DNA from: CAXRBC01 sp041158045
Lineage (GTDB): Bacteria; Actinomycetota; Acidimicrobiia; Acidimicrobiales; Ilumatobacteraceae
NCBI GenBank assembly: GCA_041158045.1
Contig: JBEBCD010000047.1
Coordinates: 1-61,742, forward strand
Reading direction: 5' to 3'
Length of the DNA: 61,742 bases
The translations under genes and the position numbers were made by a program. Below the pieces are notes generated by a model. It was not told the DNA's origin, searched no databases, and saw only the letters and a list, made by a program, of their open reading frames with translations. Shown here piece after piece: positions 1 to 9,528 of the stretch; position 1 is the first letter of the stretch; each line of letters begins with the position of its first letter.

Positions 1-536
1 TGCTCGTCGTGGTGCCACACGGCCACGAGGGCCACCGATGCGTAGTAGGCAAGCGGAACGTAGAGATTTGCGTATGAGTTGACCGACTCCAGCCCCACTC
101 CCGGCGTCAGGACCGGCACGGCGGCGAGCCATCCCGCGGACTCGGCGTCATACCCGACGGTGAGGAGGATTCGACAGACAATCGCTGCCAAGCATCCGAC
201 TGCGAGCGCCGCTCCGACGTTGGCCGCAATGGGCCACGACTCGATGGGCACCCACGACACGATCCACCCCAGGCTCCGCGGCACGACGTGCAAGAAGCCT
301 GCGTACGGTTCGACGAGGCAGGCGACGAAGCCGTAGCGATCGGCACAGAGCGCGTGTAGTCCGTCCTCGGCCCACAAGATGTCGATCGGGGCGCGCCACG
401 AGCGCAGCATCAGCCGACCCATCGAGAGCACACCCACGAACGTCCCGATGGCAGGCGCGAGCCACGTCGACGCAGGGGCCGTCGACTCGAGACCAAGCGC
501 CGGCCGACGAGCAAGTGAGACGGCGCGAGACCTCAT
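1..536 (-). CDS. Polytopic membrane protein, partial at left edge
   Basis: An open minus-strand frame of 178 codons starts at ATG 536 and runs off the window, so the C-terminus is missing. The protein has at least four hydrophobic stretches (roughly residues 20-40, 65-85, 100-135 and 150-175). Between them is a segment with LWAEDG followed by PYAGFLHVVPRSL. That layout (acidic loop, then a pY-GxLhxvPR motif) resembles uncharacterised actinobacterial multi-pass proteins of the glycosyltransferase-like type, but I cannot assign a reaction. The start is supported by a TAGCGT hexamer 9 nt upstream and an in-frame TAG a few codons before it. No catalytic residues can be judged from this fragment. 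Confidence 0.65.
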   Translation of the reverse strand, partial: MRSRAVSLARRPALGLESTAPASTWLAPAIGTFVGVLSMGRLMLRSWRAPIDILWAEDGLHALCADRYGFVACLVEPYAGFLHVVPRSLGWIVSWVPIESWPIAANVGAALAVGCLAAIVCRILLTVGYDAESAGWLAAVPVLTPGVGLESVNSYANLYVPLAYYASVALVAVWHHDE

Positions 537-545
537 CCGAGGGCG

Positions 546-551
546 ACGCTA
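546..551 (-). promoter_or_regulatory. Putative -10 box (TAGCGT) of the partial membrane protein gene
   Basis: TAGCGT on the minus strand, 9 nt before ATG 536. It matches the actinobacterial TAnnnT -10 and would give an almost leaderless transcript. No -35 is evident. Confidence 0.45.
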
Positions 552-594
552 CGTCGGCGGCAGATGCTCACGCCGCGCATGGGCGGGGCGGGCG

Positions 595-1743
595 TCAGTC
601 GTCGCGGGCGGGCCAGCCGCCGGCCGCCGCCGCGCGGCGGATCGCGGCCCCGTGCGCGTCGGGCGCCGGCCCCTGGCCGCGGATCTCCCCCGGCGTCGCC
701 GAGAGGCGCGCGATCGGGCCCTGCATCCGCACCCCGTCGACGTCGACGAGCGCGCCGACCTCGCGCACGTGCGGGTCGGCGAGCACCTCCCGCATCGTCG
801 ACACGGGGGCCGCGGCGGCGTCCATGCGCGCGCACTCGGCGAGCGCCTCGTCGCGGGTGCGCGCGGCCGCCCACCGCGCCATCGCCTCGTCCAGCTCGTC
901 GCGGCGCGCCACCCGGTCGGCGAACGTCGCGAAACGTCCGTCACCGCCGAGGCCGAGCATCTCCACGACGCGGGCCGCGATCGTGTCGGACGACGCCGAG
1001 ACGGCCATCCAGCGTCCGTCCGCGCAGCGGTAGGTGCCGCGGGGGACGGTGTAGGGCAGGCGCGATCCCATCCGCGGCTGCTCGTAGTCGAGGTGCGCGC
1101 AGGCCGAGGGCAGCGGGCCGAGCACCTGGAGCATCGACTCGAGGAGGTTGACGTCCACGATCTGGCCCTGCCCGGTGCGGTCCGCGTGGCGCACCGCGAC
1201 CATCGCGGCGAACGCCCCGGCGAGCGCGGTGATCTCGTCGGTGAGCGCGACCGGCGGCAGCAGGGGCGCGCTCCCCTCCTCGCCGAGCAGGGCCGCGAAC
1301 CCGCTCATCGCCTCGGCGATGGAGGCGAAGCCGGGGCGCTGCGCGTAGGGCCCGCGCTGGCCGAAGCCGGTGACGCGCACGACGACGAGCCGCGGGTTGA
1401 CCGCGAGGAGCTCCACGGGATCGAGGCCGAGCCGCTCGAGCTTGCCGGGACGCATGTTCTCCACCATCACGTCGGCCTCGCGCAGCAGCGCGCGCGCCAC
1501 CGCGAGGTCGGCCGCGGTCGCGAGGTCGAGCGTGATGCAGCGCTTGCCGCGCCCCGCGATGCGCCAGAAGTACGAGTCGCCGCCCTCGCGCGGCGTCCAC
1601 CCCATGCGACGCACCGAGTCGAGCGCGGGTGGCTCGACCTTGATCACGTCGGCGCCGAAGTCGGCGAGGTGACGCGCGGCACCGGGACCGGCGATCACCG
1701 TCGCCATGTCGACGACGCGCAGGCCGTCCAGGGCACCGCGCAC
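595..1743 (-). CDS. CaiB/BaiF (family III) CoA-transferase or acyl-CoA racemase-like protein
   Basis: 382 residues, the usual size for family III CoA-transferases. The N-terminus carries the family pattern LRVVDMATVIAGPGAARHLADFGADVIKVEPP. The segment GQIVDVNLLESML corresponds to the region holding the catalytic Asp of formyl-CoA transferase and alpha-methylacyl-CoA racemase; here an acidic Glu appears at that place. The enzyme would move CoA between carboxylic acids, or epimerise an acyl-CoA, in the cytosol. The substrate cannot be read from sequence. Its position beside a betaine-catabolism island makes a carnitine-like acid conceivable, but that is speculation. The GTG start at 1743 lies 7 nt after a TACCGT hexamer. 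It is divergent from the kinase gene with only 23 bp between starts. Confidence 0.85.
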   Translation of the reverse strand: MRGALDGLRVVDMATVIAGPGAARHLADFGADVIKVEPPALDSVRRMGWTPREGGDSYFWRIAGRGKRCITLDLATAADLAVARALLREADVMVENMRPGKLERLGLDPVELLAVNPRLVVVRVTGFGQRGPYAQRPGFASIAEAMSGFAALLGEEGSAPLLPPVALTDEITALAGAFAAMVAVRHADRTGQGQIVDVNLLESMLQVLGPLPSACAHLDYEQPRMGSRLPYTVPRGTYRCADGRWMAVSASSDTIAARVVEMLGLGGDGRFATFADRVARRDELDEAMARWAAARTRDEALAECARMDAAAAPVSTMREVLADPHVREVGALVDVDGVRMQGPIARLSATPGEIRGQGPAPDAHGAAIRRAAAAGGWPARDD

Positions 1744-1750
1744 GGGCCCG

Positions 1751-1756
1751 ACGGTA
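1751..1756 (-). promoter_or_regulatory. Putative leaderless -10 box (TACCGT) of the CoA-transferase gene
   Basis: TACCGT on the minus strand, 7 nt before GTG 1743. It overlaps by two bases the -10 of the divergent kinase gene. Confidence 0.5.
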
Positions 1757-1760
1757 GCGT
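1755..1760 (+). promoter_or_regulatory. Putative leaderless -10 box (TAGCGT) of the PfkB kinase gene
   Basis: TAGCGT on the plus strand, 6 nt before GTG 1767. It shares bases 1755-1756 with the opposing -10, so both promoters should not be occupied at once. Confidence 0.5.
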
Positions 1761-2625
1761 GACCCCGTGAGCCTGTGCGTCGTGGGCGACTTCGCCTGGG
1801 ACGTCCTCATCCGGACCAACAACGATCTCCTCAAGGGCGGCGACTCCTTCGGTGAGGTGATGCTGACGCCGGGCGGCAGCGCGGCCAACGTCGCGGTGTG
1901 GGCGCGCCGCTGCGGCACCACCGTGCACTTCGTCGGCAAGATCGGGCGCGACCGCTTCGGCCTCCTCGCGCGCGAGGACCTCGAGCGGGAGGGCGTCGTG
2001 CACCACCTCGTCGAGACCGACGCGCACCTCACGGGCAGCGTCGCGGTCTTCGTCGACACCACCGGCGAGCGCAGCATGGTCTCGGGCCGCGGCGCCGACT
2101 TCTTCCTCATCCCGTCCGAGTTGCCCAAGCTCGTGGTGGCCGGCGCGCGGCACCTGCACCTCACGGGCTGGTCGTTCTTCACCGATCCGCCGCGGTCCGC
2201 CGCACGCACCGCCGCCGAGCTGGCCCGGCGCGCGGGTGCCACGATCTCGCTCGACCCCGCCTCGTTCCAGATGATCGACGAGATGGGCGTGCCGCAGTTC
2301 CTCTCCTGGGTGCGGGACCTCGGCGTCTCGGTCTTCCTGCCCAACCACGAGGAGGGGCGGATCCTCACGGGCCTCGACGACCCGCGGGAGATCGCGGCGT
2401 CGCTCGCCGAGACGTTCCCCGACGCCCTCGTGGTGCTGAAGCTCGACGCGCAGGGCGCCCTCGTGCTCGAGGGCGGCGTCGCGACCGAGATCCCGCCCGC
2501 CACGCACACGGTGCTCGACGCGACCGGCGCCGGGGACTCGTTCGCCGGCGCGTTCCTCGCGCGGTGGCTCGCGGGGGACGGTGCGGTGGAGTCGGCGCGC
2601 TACGCCACGCGGATCGCCGCGTGGG

Positions 2626-3654
<1,029 letters not shown>

Positions 3655-3710
3655 GGGGGAAGTCTCGCACGGGCGACGCGCGCCGCGGGTGCGGCTCGCC
3701 GCGGCGCGGA

Positions 3711-5012
3711 TCAGCCCATCACGTTGCCGGCCGTCACGGCCTGCGTGCGCAGGCGCGAGAAGGCCGACAGGTTGATCTCCTTGCCGGTGTGCTCCCCCGT
3801 CCAGGTGATCGGGGCGAGGTCATGGTCGACGCCGCGCTCGGCGGCCTCGATCAGCACGCGCATGAACTTGCCGACGAGCGGCGCGTTCTTGAACTGGTTG
3901 CCGCTCGTGCCGCACGCCATGAAGAAGCCGCCGAGGCTCGACTTGTCGTAGAGCGGGATCCAGTCGTCGGTGACGTCGTAGAGCGCGCCGATGCCGAGCG
4001 GCTTGTGCGGGATGCCGAACTCGGGCAGGCGCCGCGCGAGGCGCAGCATGACGCGCTCGAAGAACTCGACCGTCACCGACTGGTTCCAGTCGTCGGCATC
4101 GTCGATGAAGTGCAGCGGGTCGCAGGCCGGCTCGGTGGTGCCGACGTTGAGCAGGTCGCCCATGTGCGGACGGAAGTACTGCCCGAGGTCGAGGTCGGCC
4201 ACGATCGGCGCGTCGTCCTCGAGCCGGAAGCCGACGGGGGCGGGCGGCGAGAAGACCTCCTGGCGCAGCGGCTGGTGCTTGACCCGCATCTCGTCGTAGA
4301 CGCCGGCCATGCGGTTGACCTTGGCCGCGTGGGGGCCGGCCGCGTTGACGACGATCGGTGCGTCGATGCGCTCCCCCGAGGCGAGGGTCACCCCACGTAC
4401 GGCGTCGCCGTCGCGGCGCACCTCGACGACCTCCTGGTGGAAGCGGAACTCGGCGCCGTGCGACCGCGCGGCGTGCGCCAGGTTGTGCGCCGCGAGCATC
4501 GGGTCGTCCATGAAGCCGCTGAGCGGGTCGAAGAGGGCCCACAGCTGGTCGTACGGGTCGTCGGCGAAGGCGGGGTCGTCGATCGACTTCGGCGGGTAGA
4601 ACTTGCCGGTCTCGAAGGCGGGCCAGCGGCGGCGCACCTCCTCGGGGCTGAGCAGCTCGTACGGGATGCCGAACTGGTCCCACAGCTCGCGCTGGCGCGC
4701 GCCGTCGTAGCCCTCGGTGAGGAAGACGAGGTAGCCGGTCTTCACGAACTTGGCCATCCCGTCGGGGTCCTCGACGCCGACGAAGCGCGACCAGTCGTAC
4801 CAGTACTGCGCGGCCTCCCACGCCATGAGGATCGTGTTGAAGTTGGAGTACGTGAAGCGGATGATCGCCGACGAGGCGCTCGTCGAGCCCGCGCCGGGCG
4901 CGCCGCCCTTGTCGAGCACGACGACCGACCGACCGTGCCGGGAGAGCTCGAGCGCGATGGAGGCGCCCATCACGCCGCCGCCCACGACGACGACGTCCGC
5001 CGAGCGCGTCAC
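3711..5012 (-). CDS. FAD-dependent amine oxidoreductase (DAO family, sarcosine oxidase beta-like)
   Basis: 433 residues with an N-terminal dinucleotide fold (VVVVGGGVMGASIALELSRHG) and the DAO domain throughout, ending after the second FAD-contacting segment near GGFFMACGTSGNQFKNAP. The family oxidises secondary or tertiary amines such as sarcosine or dimethylglycine. The segment that carries the FAD-binding His in dimethylglycine/sarcosine dehydrogenases reads GAGSTSASSAI here, with no His, so FAD is probably not attached there. No GcvT folate domain is fused, unlike the two plus-strand paralogues, so formaldehyde or an imine would be released directly. The GTG start has a GGAGGG ribosome site. 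It is co-oriented with the MTHFR-like gene 25 nt upstream. Confidence 0.85.
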   Translation of the reverse strand: MTRSADVVVVGGGVMGASIALELSRHGRSVVVLDKGGAPGAGSTSASSAIIRFTYSNFNTILMAWEAAQYWYDWSRFVGVEDPDGMAKFVKTGYLVFLTEGYDGARQRELWDQFGIPYELLSPEEVRRRWPAFETGKFYPPKSIDDPAFADDPYDQLWALFDPLSGFMDDPMLAAHNLAHAARSHGAEFRFHQEVVEVRRDGDAVRGVTLASGERIDAPIVVNAAGPHAAKVNRMAGVYDEMRVKHQPLRQEVFSPPAPVGFRLEDDAPIVADLDLGQYFRPHMGDLLNVGTTEPACDPLHFIDDADDWNQSVTVEFFERVMLRLARRLPEFGIPHKPLGIGALYDVTDDWIPLYDKSSLGGFFMACGTSGNQFKNAPLVGKFMRVLIEAAERGVDHDLAPITWTGEHTGKEINLSAFSRLRTQAVTAGNVMG

Positions 5013-5037
5013 CGTCCCTCCGTGCGCCGCGAACGCG

Positions 5038-5910
5038 TCAGGCTGCGAGGATCTCGCGCGCCCAGGCCGCGGTGTCGGCGACGCTGTTGAAGGTGAAGGA
5101 GTGCAGGCCCACGATGCCGAGCCGCTCGGCGTCGGCCGCGAGGCCCGCCACCATCTCGGTCGGGTCGTAGCCGCCGGGCGACAGCATCTTCATCACCGAC
5201 GACTTGTTCTTGGCGAGGTAGCGCATCGAGGCGCCGACGCCGACGCGCACGCCGAGGGTCATGAGCCGCGTGCGGTCGACGACGCCCGGGACCCCGAGTT
5301 GCACCGGCATGCGGAACCCGCGGTCGCGCTCCTCGCGCAGCCACGCGCGGATGCCGTCGACGTCGAAGCACATCTGCGTCGACGCGAGTCCCTCCACGCC
5401 GGCGTCGTCGAGGAGCTTCTGCTTGTCGTGGAGCGCGCGGGAGAGCGCGTCGCGGTCGATGAACGCGTGGCCGTCGGGGTAGGAGCCGAAGCCGATGCGC
5501 GCGACGCCGCTGTCGGAGTCGAGGAAGTCGCGGAGGAACCCGAGGGAGTCGGAGTAGGGACCGCGAGGCTCCTCGGCGTCGCCGGCGATGAGGAAGACCT
5601 CCCGCACCCGGTGCTCGCGCGCCCAGCGCGCCAGCTCGCGCACGTGGTCGCGGGACTCGACGAGGCGACCGGCGAAATGCGGCACGACGTCGTGGCCGGC
5701 GGCGAGCAGGCGCGCCGAGTACTCCTGCGTGGCCGCGATGCCCTTGGCCGGCGAGCAGGTGACGGATACCGGGGCGCCCGCCGGCAGGTCGGCGATCGCC
5801 TGCTCGATGCTCTTCATCGGGATGATCTCGTAGCGCATGGCGCGCACGAGCGCGCGGGTGGCGGGATCGACCGTCGCGGAGGCGCCGCGTCGCGAGAAGG
5901 GGAACCTCAT
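5038..5910 (-). CDS. Methylenetetrahydrofolate reductase-like protein
   Basis: 290 residues, the usual length of a single-domain MetF-type TIM barrel. The segment PVSVTCSPAKGIAATQEYSARL and the later VPHFAGRLVESRDHV match the substrate and flavin region of MTHFR relatives. The family interconverts 5-methyl-THF and 5,10-methylene-THF. Between a corrinoid methyltransferase set and FolD the natural role is oxidation of methyl-THF, the reverse of biosynthetic MetF. That direction, the electron acceptor and the exact folate specificity are inference. The frame is open upstream, but ATG 5910 is preferred: the fold starts there, a TAGCAT box is 7 nt before it, and it leaves only 17 nt to the MttB stop. 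Confidence 0.78.
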   Translation of the reverse strand: MRFPFSRRGASATVDPATRALVRAMRYEIIPMKSIEQAIADLPAGAPVSVTCSPAKGIAATQEYSARLLAAGHDVVPHFAGRLVESRDHVRELARWAREHRVREVFLIAGDAEEPRGPYSDSLGFLRDFLDSDSGVARIGFGSYPDGHAFIDRDALSRALHDKQKLLDDAGVEGLASTQMCFDVDGIRAWLREERDRGFRMPVQLGVPGVVDRTRLMTLGVRVGVGASMRYLAKNKSSVMKMLSPGGYDPTEMVAGLAADAERLGIVGLHSFTFNSVADTAAWAREILAA

Positions 5911-5917
5911 CGCCGCG

Positions 5918-5923
5918 ATGCTA
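5918..5923 (-). promoter_or_regulatory. Putative internal -10 box (TAGCAT) before the MTHFR-like gene
   Basis: TAGCAT on the minus strand, 7 nt before ATG 5910, inside the 17-nt gap after the MttB stop codon. Confidence 0.4.
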
Positions 5924-5927
5924 CGGC

Positions 5928-7466
5928 TCAGGCGAAGGCGTCGGGGAGCGCAGCCTTGCGGCGCTCGACGAACTCCCGCAGCTCCGCGTCGACGGCATCG
6001 TCCATCGGCGGCGGGACGTACGAGGCCAGGCGCTCCTTCACGATCTTGTTCGCTCGTGTCTGGGCGTCGAGGCTGCCGTCCTCGAGCCACTTCTCGAAGC
6101 TCTCGTTGTCGGCCGTCGTCGAGCGGTAGAACGCGGTCTCGAAGTTGGCCAGCGTGTGGGCGGTGCCGAGGAAGTGGACGCCCGGCTGGTTGCCGCGGAT
6201 CGCCTCGAGCGCCTGGCCGTTGGGCGACGCGTCGAGACCGCGGGCGAAGGTCGCCATCATCCCGCACTGGTCCTCGTCGAGGATGAACTTCTCGTAGCCG
6301 AACGCGAGGCCGCCCTCGAGCCAGCCCGCCGCGTGCAGCACGAAGTTGGTGCCCGCCATGATCGTGGGGATCAGCGTCGCCGCGCTCTCGTAGGCGGCCT
6401 GCGCGTCCGCGATCTTGGACGCCGTGAGCGAGCCGCCGGAGCGGAAGGGCACGCCGAGGCGCCGCGCGAGCGCCGCGATCGTGTAGAGCACCATCGCCGG
6501 CTCAGGGGTGCCGAAGGTCGGCGCGCCCGTCTGCATCGACATCGAGGAGGCGAACGACCCGAAGATCACGGGCGCGCCGGGCCGTACGAGCTGGGTGAAG
6601 GCCATGCCGACGAGCGACTCGGCGAGCGTCTGCGCCGCGACGCCGGCCGACGTCGACGGCGCCATCGCGCCCGCGAGGATGAACGGGGTGATGATCGTCG
6701 CCTGGTTGTGGGTGGCGTAGACCTCCGCGGCGGCGAGCATCGTCGAGTCCCACACGAGGGGGGACGACGCGTTGATGAGGCTCGTCATCACCGTGCGATC
6801 GCGCAGGTCCCCGCCGAAGCCGATGCGCGCCATGTCGACGCTGTCCTGTGCGCGCTCCCCCGCCGTCACCGAGCCCATGAAGGGCTTGTCGCTGTAGCGC
6901 AGGTGCGCGTACACCATGTCGAGGTGCCGCTTGCTCACGGGCACGTCGACCGGCTCGCACACCGTGCCGCCGGAGTGGTGCAGGTGCGGCGACTGGTAGG
7001 TCAGCTTGACGATGTTCTGGAAGTCCTCGAGCGTCGCGTACCGGCGCCCCTTGTCGATGTCGCGCACGAATGGCGAGCCGTAGTTGGGCGCGAAGACGGT
7101 GGCGTTGCCGCCGATGAGCACGTCGTGGGCGGGGTTGCGCGCCGACTGCACGTACGTCGCGGGGGCGCTCGCCCGCACGATCGAGCGGCACATGCCGCGG
7201 GGGAATCGGACGCGGTCGCCGTCGACGTCCGCCCCGGCGTCCTTGAACCTCGCGATCGCCGACGGGTAGCCGCGGATCTCGACGCCCACCTCCTGGAGGA
7301 TCGCGTCGGCGTTGTCCTCGAGCAGCGCGAGCACCTCTTCGCTCACGAGCTCGACGGGCGAGAACGCGCGGGTGATGTACGGGAGGCGCTCGACCGCGTG
7401 GGCGGCGCGGGCCTGCTGGCGTCCCGCCCTGCCGCCCGAGCGTCGCGCGCGCGTCGTGTCGGTCAT
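5928..7466 (-). CDS. MttB-family quaternary/tertiary amine:corrinoid methyltransferase (non-pyrrolysine)
   Basis: 512 residues of the trimethylamine methyltransferase superfamily. Recognisable segments include INASSPLVWDSTMLAAAEVY, the glycine-rich RPGAPVIFGSFAS and FGTPEPAMVLY. The frame contains no in-frame TAG, so unlike archaeal MttB it lacks pyrrolysine. Such homologues (MtgB and relatives) demethylate quaternary amines, for example glycine betaine, proline betaine or carnitine, passing the methyl to a cobalt corrinoid protein. The operon encodes that corrinoid protein, its reactivator and the methyl-THF methyltransferase. With a choline dehydrogenase in the same operon, glycine betaine is the likeliest substrate (inference). 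The N-terminal 25 residues are Arg/Ala-rich and probably disordered. Confidence 0.88.
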   Translation of the reverse strand: MTDTTRARRSGGRAGRQQARAAHAVERLPYITRAFSPVELVSEEVLALLEDNADAILQEVGVEIRGYPSAIARFKDAGADVDGDRVRFPRGMCRSIVRASAPATYVQSARNPAHDVLIGGNATVFAPNYGSPFVRDIDKGRRYATLEDFQNIVKLTYQSPHLHHSGGTVCEPVDVPVSKRHLDMVYAHLRYSDKPFMGSVTAGERAQDSVDMARIGFGGDLRDRTVMTSLINASSPLVWDSTMLAAAEVYATHNQATIITPFILAGAMAPSTSAGVAAQTLAESLVGMAFTQLVRPGAPVIFGSFASSMSMQTGAPTFGTPEPAMVLYTIAALARRLGVPFRSGGSLTASKIADAQAAYESAATLIPTIMAGTNFVLHAAGWLEGGLAFGYEKFILDEDQCGMMATFARGLDASPNGQALEAIRGNQPGVHFLGTAHTLANFETAFYRSTTADNESFEKWLEDGSLDAQTRANKIVKERLASYVPPPMDDAVDAELREFVERRKAALPDAFA

Positions 7467-7475
7467 CGGCGGCTC

Positions 7476-7481
7476 ACGCTA
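7476..7481 (-). promoter_or_regulatory. Putative internal -10 box (TAGCGT) before the first MttB gene
   Basis: TAGCGT on the minus strand, 9 nt before ATG 7466, in the 23-nt gap after the corrinoid activator gene. Confidence 0.4.
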
Positions 7482-7489
7482 CCGATCGG

Positions 7490-9514
7490 TCACCGCGCGC
7501 GCCGGCGCCGGGCGCGGCCACCGGCGTCCGCGCGATCGGGCCGCGCCGTCGGCGCGGGCAGGTCGATGACCGCCGCGAGGTGCGGCGTCGGCGCGCTCGC
7601 GTGCGGGAAGGCCATCGCCGCGACGAACAGTTCCTGGAAGCGCGGCTCCGTGGCGGTCTCGATCTTGGTCACCGCGCGGGCGAGCGACTCGAGCTCCCGC
7701 CGGCGCTCGCGCGACAGGAGCGCCTGCACGGCGCCGGCGCCGGCGGCGTTGCCCACGCTGCGCACGCCCTCGACGGGGCAGTCGGGCACGAGGCCGAGCA
7801 CCATCGCGTAGACGGGGTCGATGTGCGCGCCGAAGGCACCCGCGAGGCGGATGTCGCGCAGCTCGGGCGAGCCGGCACGTTCCACGAGCAGGTCGATGCC
7901 GGCGCGCAGCGCGGCCTTGGCAAGCTGGATGGCGCGCACGTCGTTCTGCGTCACCGCGAGGCGCACGCCGCCGCGATCCCAGAGCACGTACGAGTGCGTG
8001 CGCTCCTCGGCGACCACGCGCGGGCTGCGGGCCGCGAGCGCGCCGTCGACCACGCCGTCGGCACCGATGACGCCCGCGAGGTACATCTCGGCGACGACCT
8101 CGATGATCCCCGAGCCGCAGATGCCGGTGACGCCCGTGCGCGCCACGGCCTCGTCGAAGCCGGGCTCGTCGCTCCACATCGGCGCGCCGATGACCTTGAT
8201 CCGCGGCTCGAGGGTCGCGCGGTCGATGCGCACGTGCTCGATCGCGCCCGCCGTCGCGCGCTGGCCCGCGGAGATCTGCGCACCCTCGAAGGCGGGGCCG
8301 GTGGGCGACGACGCGGCGAACTGCCGGCGCGCATCGCCGAGGACGATCTCGGCGTTGGTGCCCACGTCGACGAGCAGCTGCATCGCCTCGCCTCGGTGCG
8401 GCCCCTCCGCGAGCATCGCCGCGGTGGTGTCGGCGCCGACGTGTCCCGCGATGCACGGTCCGACGTACACGTGGGCGAACGGCAGGTCGACGCCGACCTC
8501 GGTCGCCCAGCCCGTCACCGACTCGTCGGTCGCGAGGACGAAGGGCGCCTGGCCGAGGGGCGTCGGGTCGATCCCGAGCACGACGTGGTGCATGATCGGG
8601 TTGCCCACGATCGAGACGTCGAGCACGCGGTCGCGCGCCACCCCGCCGCGCTCGCACAGGTCGCCGACCAGGCCGTCGAGCGCGCCGCGGATCGCGCGGG
8701 TGAGCTCCCCCGCCCCGCCCGGGTTCATCATCACGTACGACACGCGGCTCATGAGGTCCTCGCCGAAGCGGATCTGGGGGTTCATCACGCCGCCGCTCGC
8801 GACGACCTCGCCCGTGAAGAGCTCGCAGAGGTGCCCGGCGACCGTCGTCGAGCCCACGTCCACGGCGATGCCGTACGCGCGGTCCACGTAGCCCGGCCAC
8901 GCGGCCACGATCTCGTCGCCGCCGCCGCGCGCCGAGTGCCCGTGCCGCAGCGCCACCGTCGCCTCGCCCTCGCCGCGCGCGAGCGCCTCGTGCACCACGT
9001 GCAGCGCGCGCCGCGAGACGAGCGGCTCCGGCCGGCCGTGCTGCGCCGCCACGGCGCGCCGCAGCGCGTCGGCGGCCGTCGTGCCGTCGCCGAGCTCCGC
9101 GGGCGGGACGGTGACGTAGAGCAGGGAGTGCAGCGGGTCCACGGCGAACGAGGCGAGGTCGAGGTCCTTGCGCACCACCTGACGGTGCACCTGGCTCGAC
9201 GCGGGGACGTCGATCACGCAGTCGCCCTGGATGCGGGCCGCGCAGCCGAGACGATTGCCCGGGGCGAGGGGGCGCTTGCCGCGGTACGCCGTCTCGGTCT
9301 CCGCGGGCGCGCTCAGCGCGTCGGCGCCGACCGTGATGCCCCACTTGGCGAACGCGCCGGTGCTCGGCGTGACCTGGCAGCGACCGCAGATGCCGCGGCC
9401 GCCGCACACCGAGTCGACGTCGACGCCGAGCCGCCGCGCGGCGTCGAGGACGGTGGTGCCGGGCTCGACCTCCGCGTCCAGCCCCGAGGGCGTGAAGACG
9501 ACGCGGTGCGTCAT
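7490..9514 (-). CDS. RACo-like corrinoid-protein reactivating Fe-S/ASKHA protein
   Basis: 674 residues. The N-terminus is a plant-type [2Fe-2S] ferredoxin domain with Cys37, Cys43 and Cys46 in VCGGRGICGRC and Cys91 in RLGCAARI. A linker follows, then a long ASKHA (DUF4445-type) domain with GIAVDVGSTTVAGHL and, near the C-terminus, LAGAFGAHIDP. Family members use ATP to drive one-electron reduction of adventitiously oxidised Co(II) to Co(I) in methyl-transferring corrinoid proteins. Here the client should be the corrinoid protein encoded at 11488-12207. The frame is open further upstream, but ATG 9514 begins the ferredoxin fold and sits 14 nt after the preceding stop. The electron donor is not identifiable in the window. 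Confidence 0.88.
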   Translation of the reverse strand: MTHRVVFTPSGLDAEVEPGTTVLDAARRLGVDVDSVCGGRGICGRCQVTPSTGAFAKWGITVGADALSAPAETETAYRGKRPLAPGNRLGCAARIQGDCVIDVPASSQVHRQVVRKDLDLASFAVDPLHSLLYVTVPPAELGDGTTAADALRRAVAAQHGRPEPLVSRRALHVVHEALARGEGEATVALRHGHSARGGGDEIVAAWPGYVDRAYGIAVDVGSTTVAGHLCELFTGEVVASGGVMNPQIRFGEDLMSRVSYVMMNPGGAGELTRAIRGALDGLVGDLCERGGVARDRVLDVSIVGNPIMHHVVLGIDPTPLGQAPFVLATDESVTGWATEVGVDLPFAHVYVGPCIAGHVGADTTAAMLAEGPHRGEAMQLLVDVGTNAEIVLGDARRQFAASSPTGPAFEGAQISAGQRATAGAIEHVRIDRATLEPRIKVIGAPMWSDEPGFDEAVARTGVTGICGSGIIEVVAEMYLAGVIGADGVVDGALAARSPRVVAEERTHSYVLWDRGGVRLAVTQNDVRAIQLAKAALRAGIDLLVERAGSPELRDIRLAGAFGAHIDPVYAMVLGLVPDCPVEGVRSVGNAAGAGAVQALLSRERRRELESLARAVTKIETATEPRFQELFVAAMAFPHASAPTPHLAAVIDLPAPTARPDRADAGGRARRRRAR

Positions 9515-9528
9515 GGGCGCGCGGCCCG

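Noticed and set aside
5911..6267. Upstream extension of the MTHFR-like frame
   Set aside because: It is a shadow of the MttB gene; the fold begins at ATG 5910.
5928..7466. Pyrrolysine in the MttB-family genes
   Set aside because: No in-frame TAG occurs in either copy; both are non-pyrrolysine homologues.
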